Assembly: GCA_021732025.1 (NCBI GenBank)
Contig: JAKFVU010000048.1
Span: forward strand, 1-53,419
DNA: 53,419 bases
Reading direction: 5' to 3'
Origin: Candidatus Obscuribacterales bacterium
Lineage (GTDB): Bacteria > Cyanobacteriota > Vampirovibrionia > Obscuribacterales > Obscuribacteraceae
Below the pieces are notes generated by a model. It did no database searches. It was given only the letters and a program-made list of their open reading frames with translations, and was not told the DNA's origin. Positions 49,204 to 53,419 of this stretch are shown piece after piece. The first letter of the stretch is position 1, and each line of letters begins with the position of its first letter. Position numbers and translations under genes: made by a program.

Positions 49204-50601
49204 ATGCTCACTGGAATACTATGCCTGGCAGTTTTTCTGGTCATGGCTATGTTTATGTATGCCAGGCGCATATCTGCTCTTTTGGCCCTGCCAATAATGG
49301 CCTTTGCTATCGCATTAATAGGTGGAGTTGAGCCTAAAGCCATCGTCAAAGATGTACTTAGCGCCGGCTCACTAAAGTTGCATAGCGCCTACACCACCAC
49401 CATGTTTGGTGCCATGCTAGCCGAGCTCATGAACAAACACGGCATGGCCCGCGCCTTAGTGCGTTGGGTGGCAGAGTTTGCCGGCGACAATCCCTATTTG
49501 CTTGGTATCTTGTTGACCGCTGTGACCGCACTTCTGTTTTCCACCTTGGGTGGGCTCGGTGCCGTTATCATGGTCGGTACAATTATTTTGCCGGTGATGC
49601 TTTCGCTGGGAATTCCTGCATTAGCAGCTGCTGGACTCTTTTTGTTTGGCATTTCCCTGGGCGGGATGTTCAATTTAACTAATTGGCAGCTTTATACAGA
49701 TGTATTGAAGGTTGAACAACCAACCATAGTTTCGTTCGTTGTGCCCTTTGCCTTGATTCTTTCATTCGTAGTATTAGTGTTCTTGGCCATTGAGTTAAAA
49801 GATCGACGCAATCTCAAGTTTCTCGGTTTGGGCTCGGCTCTATTGGCTGGTCTCTATCCGCTCTTAGATCGCTTTTCGCCAGCCGGTGTGGCTTCTAAAG
49901 AACCAGTTGCGGTATCGTATTTGGTGGCGGGGGTTGCCCTGGTCGTGCTCGCCATTTTTGCCGCCCTGCGCCATTGGAAAAAAAGCACTGATTTGCCGGG
50001 CATTGCTTTGTTAACGCCAATAATCCCCTTGCTCTTCGTGCTCGTTTTCCGTTGGGAAATTATTCCTTCATTTATGCTTGGCATAGTCTTTGGTGTTCTC
50101 ACTACCTGGAGCTCTCAGTCTATTAACTTGTTGACCCGTTCCATAATTGATGGAGTGAGCAATGTTATTCCAGCAGTGCTTTTAATGATGGGAATCGGCA
50201 TGCTGATTGTGGCTGTAATGAATCCAAATGTCAGTGATGCTATTGCTCCTATCATTAAAGTAGTGGTGCCAACTACTGCAGTATCGTACGTCTTGGTCTT
50301 TGCCTTAATTTCGCCGCTCGCTCTTTACCGCGGCCCGTTAAGCCTTTGGGGCATGGGCAGCGGCTTAGTTTCGTTGATGGGTAAGGTGACCAGCCTCACT
50401 TCCCAAGCGATCATGGGAATGCTCATGTCTGTTGGACAGATTCAAGGAGTGTGTGACCCCACCAATACACAGAATATCTGGATTGCCACATATCTTGGTA
50501 TTGATACCCAAGCGATATTGCGTAAAACCATCCCCTATGCGTGGTTGGCTGTCATTCTTGGTTTGAGCCTTTCAGTTGCGAAAGGGTTTGTGCCATGGTA
50601 G
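49204..50601 (+). CDS. Ion-transporter-superfamily-type permease
   Basis: A 465-residue protein with about 11-12 membrane helices. It looks like anion/carboxylate permeases of the ion transporter superfamily (GntP/CitMHS/DcuC kind): an N-terminal two-helix start, re-entrant-like loop HGMARALVRWVAEFAGDNPYLLG, GGLGAVIMVGTIILPVML, and a second repeat with LSPLALYRGPLSLWGMGSGL and a late loop with DPTNTQN. Its stop overlaps the next start (ATGGTAG), so it is translationally coupled to the hydantoinase-A-like gene and may import its substrate. Substrate is unknown. Confidence 0.75.
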   Translation: MLTGILCLAVFLVMAMFMYARRISALLALPIMAFAIALIGGVEPKAIVKDVLSAGSLKLHSAYTTTMFGAMLAELMNKHGMARALVRWVAEFAGDNPYLLGILLTAVTALLFSTLGGLGAVIMVGTIILPVMLSLGIPALAAAGLFLFGISLGGMFNLTNWQLYTDVLKVEQPTIVSFVVPFALILSFVVLVFLAIELKDRRNLKFLGLGSALLAGLYPLLDRFSPAGVASKEPVAVSYLVAGVALVVLAIFAALRHWKKSTDLPGIALLTPIIPLLFVLVFRWEIIPSFMLGIVFGVLTTWSSQSINLLTRSIIDGVSNVIPAVLLMMGIGMLIVAVMNPNVSDAIAPIIKVVVPTTAVSYVLVFALISPLALYRGPLSLWGMGSGLVSLMGKVTSLTSQAIMGMLMSVGQIQGVCDPTNTQNIWIATYLGIDTQAILRKTIPYAWLAVILGLSLSVAKGFVPW

Positions 50602-52865
50602 AAAATAATGCAAAATCTGCCCAGCGTGTAGAGCGCTTTACCCAGTCTGACAGTACTAATTCAGGTGCTGAACGGTTATACCGCATTGGTATTGATGTGG
50701 GTGGAACCTTTACCCATGCTGTTGCCATCGATGCAGGAACATCTTCATTAGTAGCGAAGGCCATGGTGCCCACTAGCCATAGAGCTAAAGAAGGTGTGGC
50801 CAAAGGAATTGTTGATGCACTGCATTTATTGTTGCAATCAGCAGAGATTGCCCCAACTGCAGTTAGCTTTATTGCCCATAGCACCACCCAAGCCACCAAC
50901 GCTTTGCTTGAAGGCGATCTTGCCCACGTCGGTATTATTGGCATGGGCACTGGAGCTAACACAGTTCTTGCTAATGCCTCAACCAAATTAGGGCGTATTC
51001 CAGTTGCCTCTGGCTGTTTTCTTGAAACTAGTCACCGCTTTATAGATTCCAAAGCTGTCACAGAAGAGCTAGTGCGCAAAACTATTGTTGAATTGAAAGA
51101 GCTTGGCTGCACAGCAATCGCTGCCAGTGAGGCTTTTGCGCCAGACCAGCCTGATAATGAACAACTGGTCTTGAAGGTTGCACAAGAGCTTGGCATTTTG
51201 GCTACAGCCGGCTCTGAGGTTAGTCAACTCTATGGTTTGAAAGTAAGAACCCGCACCGCAGCCATCAATGCTGGCATTTTGCCAAAGATGATTGAAAGTG
51301 CAGATTTAACTGAGCGAAGTGTGCGCGAGGCCGGCATCAGCGCTCCAATTATGATCATGAGATCTGATGGCGGAGTCATGGACATTGCCGCCATGCGTAA
51401 GCGACCGATTCTCTCTATTCTATCGGGGCCCGCAGCTGGTGTGGCCGCCGCTATGATGTTCTTGCACATTTCTGATGGTGTTTTCTTGGAGGTTGGGGGC
51501 ACCAGCACCGACATCTCTGCTATAGCTAATGGGCGAGCTTTAATTCGCTCTGCTGAAATTGGCGGACATCGCATTTATATGCGCACTCTTGATGTGCGCA
51601 CAGTTGGTGTGGCAGGTGGCTCTCTCAGCCGACTTTCGCTTAAATCAGGCAATGAAATATTTGAAGTGGGGCCGCGCAGTGCGCACATTGCCAACTTAGG
51701 CTACGCCTCATTTAGCGAACCCCTTGCCAGTGGTCAATTCAAGGTTTCTACTCTGAGCCCTCTGAAGAAAGACCCGTCCGATTATGTGGCATTGAGCCGG
51801 CCTGATGAAAGTCAGCCTAGTCTTAGTGTTACGCCAACTTGTGCCGCCAATTTGCTCGGTCTTGTACCAGAAGGCAACTGCGCAAGTGGCAATCTGAAGA
51901 CTATCAATCAGGCTTTTGCTGCACTTTCGCGTCACGTTAACAAGCGCGAAGAGAATGATGAAACTGCCAGCGCGGCCATGTTAGAGCTTGCTACTCGTAT
52001 TCAGAAATTGGCTTCAGCGCAATGTATACCGGTGGTAAAGAAGTTAATAGCTGAGCACAAATTAGACGCTGAGTTAGTTGATTTAATTGGTGGCGGTGGC
52101 GGTGCCGCTGCCATTGTGCCATTTGTAGCAAAAGAGATGAATTTACGCTTTAACCTAGCTGAGCATGCCGACGTGATTTCTGCCATTGGGGTAGCTATGG
52201 CATTGATTCGCGAAACTGTTGAGCGGCAGGTGGCCGACCCAACCCATGCTAGTGAAACCATTTTGGCAATGCGACAGGAAGTCTTTGATGCTGTTCACAA
52301 AATGGGTGCCGATGCCGCAACTATAGAGGTTCATGTCGAGATCGATAGTAAAACTTCAGTGGTGCGTGCCACTGCTAGTGGAGCTACAAAGATGGCAACT
52401 GCATCAGGAAAAGCAGCTCTAACAGCTACTGAAAGAGTGGCTCTTGTCGCTGAATCTATGCGTGTTTCTGTAGCTGACGTGCATGAGATTTGTGGCAATG
52501 ATTATTTCACTATCTATGGAGCTTCGCGCAAGCCGCAGGGCAGTTTCCTTGACCTGTTTTCGTCGCCCAAACGAGCTCTGCGGATTCTTGATCGTGACGG
52601 TATTGTGCGGCTGCAGGCCAGCAATGGTGAGGCTAAGGCTGCATTGAAAGAAGAGGCTGAAGCAGCCATTCTCAGCCTAATAGAGGCGCACGCAAGTTGG
52701 GGAGACGCGGGCAAGACTATCCCTAGTATGATTCTGCTATTGGGAGCTAAGATTGTTGACCTTTCCGGCCTGTTAGATCAAGAACAGGTCGTGGCCCTTG
52801 CTAGAGCTGAATTAGCTAACGTTGCCAGTGCCGCTACTGTTCTAATTGTGGCGAAATTAAATTAG
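50595..52865 (+). CDS. Hydantoinase/oxoprolinase A-like protein
   Basis: A 756-residue protein. The N-terminal hydantoinase A N domain has the ASKHA phosphate motif RIGIDVGGTFTHAVAID and AHSTTQATNALLEGD; the Hydantoinase_A domain has IMIMRSDGGVMD, LSGPAAGVAAAM and LEVGGTSTDISAI. Such proteins hydrolyse ATP-dependently hydantoin or 5-oxoproline (HyuA, OplA). The C-terminal 250 residues contain ELVDLIGGGGGAAAIV and an extra region without known match. No HyuB subunit follows, so it may work alone or with another protein. ATG 50595 has AAAGGG nine bases before it and lies in the preceding gene's stop; a start at 50541 would give no such site. Confidence 0.85.
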   Translation: MVENNAKSAQRVERFTQSDSTNSGAERLYRIGIDVGGTFTHAVAIDAGTSSLVAKAMVPTSHRAKEGVAKGIVDALHLLLQSAEIAPTAVSFIAHSTTQATNALLEGDLAHVGIIGMGTGANTVLANASTKLGRIPVASGCFLETSHRFIDSKAVTEELVRKTIVELKELGCTAIAASEAFAPDQPDNEQLVLKVAQELGILATAGSEVSQLYGLKVRTRTAAINAGILPKMIESADLTERSVREAGISAPIMIMRSDGGVMDIAAMRKRPILSILSGPAAGVAAAMMFLHISDGVFLEVGGTSTDISAIANGRALIRSAEIGGHRIYMRTLDVRTVGVAGGSLSRLSLKSGNEIFEVGPRSAHIANLGYASFSEPLASGQFKVSTLSPLKKDPSDYVALSRPDESQPSLSVTPTCAANLLGLVPEGNCASGNLKTINQAFAALSRHVNKREENDETASAAMLELATRIQKLASAQCIPVVKKLIAEHKLDAELVDLIGGGGGAAAIVPFVAKEMNLRFNLAEHADVISAIGVAMALIRETVERQVADPTHASETILAMRQEVFDAVHKMGADAATIEVHVEIDSKTSVVRATASGATKMATASGKAALTATERVALVAESMRVSVADVHEICGNDYFTIYGASRKPQGSFLDLFSSPKRALRILDRDGIVRLQASNGEAKAALKEEAEAAILSLIEAHASWGDAGKTIPSMILLLGAKIVDLSGLLDQEQVVALARAELANVASAATVLIVAKLN

Positions 52866-52871
52866 TGATTT

Positions 52872-53246
52872 ATGAAGATCGATGCCCCAAGCTTTCATTT
52901 AGGTATTGCCGAGTTTAACCGGCAAGAGTTTTATGAATGTCATGAGTCTCTAGAAGAGTACTGGCAAACCCTATCAGTGGATGTAGCTCATAAGGAGCTG
53001 ATTCAAGGAATTATTCAAATTGCCGTGGCTTTCTATCATTTGCGTCGAAATAATGTCAAGGGTGCTCTTAAATTGTTAGTTCGTGGAAACGGGCGATTGG
53101 CCGCCTATCTGCCCGCCAGTGCCGGTCTTGAACTGTCAGAGTGCTCTGAGGCCGTGACTTTGGATATCGCCTTGATCGAAGCTGGGTGCGCTTTCGACGA
53201 CGCTAGGTTGAAAATCCCAACAATTCAAAACAACTGGCCTTCATAA
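52872..53246 (+). CDS. DUF309-family protein
   Basis: A 124-residue helical protein with the DUF309 pattern: IAEFNRQEFYECHESLEEYW and ELIQGIIQIAVAFYHLRRNNVKGALKLL. The E-x3-H pair (ECHE) with the later Q/H residues is conserved and may bind a metal. The family is common in Cyanobacteria; function is unknown. It begins 6 bp after the hydantoinase-like gene, so probably the last gene of that operon. Confidence 0.85.
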   Translation: MKIDAPSFHLGIAEFNRQEFYECHESLEEYWQTLSVDVAHKELIQGIIQIAVAFYHLRRNNVKGALKLLVRGNGRLAAYLPASAGLELSECSEAVTLDIALIEAGCAFDDARLKIPTIQNNWPS

Positions 53247-53312
53247 GTTGTTGAATTGAAGTCAACCAGCTATTATCAAGGTTCGGGCATTCCTGGTTAC
53301 TAGAATCTGAAC

Positions 53313-53419
53313 GTGAAAAGCAACACAATCCTGGTCGTAGACGATGAGCAATCAATCACCACTCTTTTGAGTGAGGTGCTCAAAAAGGCTGGCTATGCAG
53401 CCAGTATTGCCAATGACGG
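53313..53419 (+). CDS. Response regulator receiver domain, truncated by window end
   Basis: GTG at 53313 starts a frame reading SNTILVVDDEQSITTLLSEV, followed by LKKAGYAASIANDG, the typical first 35 residues of a receiver domain with the DDE acidic cluster. It continues past the window, so the output domain is not known. The window end cuts it, not a mutation. Confidence 0.85.
   Translation, partial: MKSNTILVVDDEQSITTLLSEVLKKAGYAASIAND

Overview
The window looks like a chromosomal segment of a Gram-negative, rod-shaped bacterium related to non-photosynthetic Cyanobacteria (Melainabacteria/Vampirovibrionia, possibly Obscuribacterales-like). This placement is inferred from gene content: a divergent Hfq of cyanobacterial type, a DUF309 protein, a CobT-like protein of the UPF0284 type known from cyanobacteria, several stand-alone J-domain proteins, LRR and TPR proteins, and no photosynthesis genes. 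No rRNA or tRNA gene was seen, so the placement is tentative. Start codons are mixed ATG, GTG and TTG, often with clear GGAGG-type ribosome binding sites.

Bases 1-21450 are core chromosome. ispF and a biotin carboxylase/biotin carrier fusion lie on the minus strand. A long plus-strand run follows: 3-hydroxyacyl-CoA dehydrogenase, a membrane GT2 glycosyltransferase, an Hfq-like protein, mreB, mreC, mreD and the PBP2 gene mrdA. Next come an LRR protein, an NlpC/P60-like protein, metG, coaBC, a YtxH/DUF948/YtxH envelope cluster, a 23S rRNA pseudouridine synthase, a RodZ-like protein, rimO, a TPR protein and a J-domain gene on the minus strand.

Bases 22125-32546 are an integrated genetic element of about 10.4 kb, bounded by a perfect 24-bp direct repeat. 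The left repeat covers the start codon of the J-domain gene. The right repeat directly touches the stop codon of a membrane glycosyltransferase-like gene. Removing the element would place the J-domain start 12 bp after that stop, so the insertion split an operon. The element holds a frameshifted integrase whose catalytic half is missing and which runs into a winged-helix tail of another protein; a TOTE-like archaeo-eukaryotic primase with a zinc-ribbon partner; an Mrr-like nuclease; decayed genes; small proteins; a tightly packed three-gene cargo operon headed by a TIGR04255-family protein; a possible HEPN-like protein; and a serine recombinase. The cargo operon is the best candidate for an undescribed system.

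Bases 32547-53419 are core chromosome again: two GT-C-like membrane proteins, nrdR, rplS, the ribosome-assembly GTPase rbgA, rnhB, a J-domain protein, an acyl-CoA dehydrogenase, a degenerate receiver-GAF-GGDEF protein, a CobT-like protein with a membrane protein, DAHP synthase, a very large coiled-coil protein, a transporter coupled to a hydantoinase-A-like protein, DUF309, and the start of a response regulator cut by the window end.
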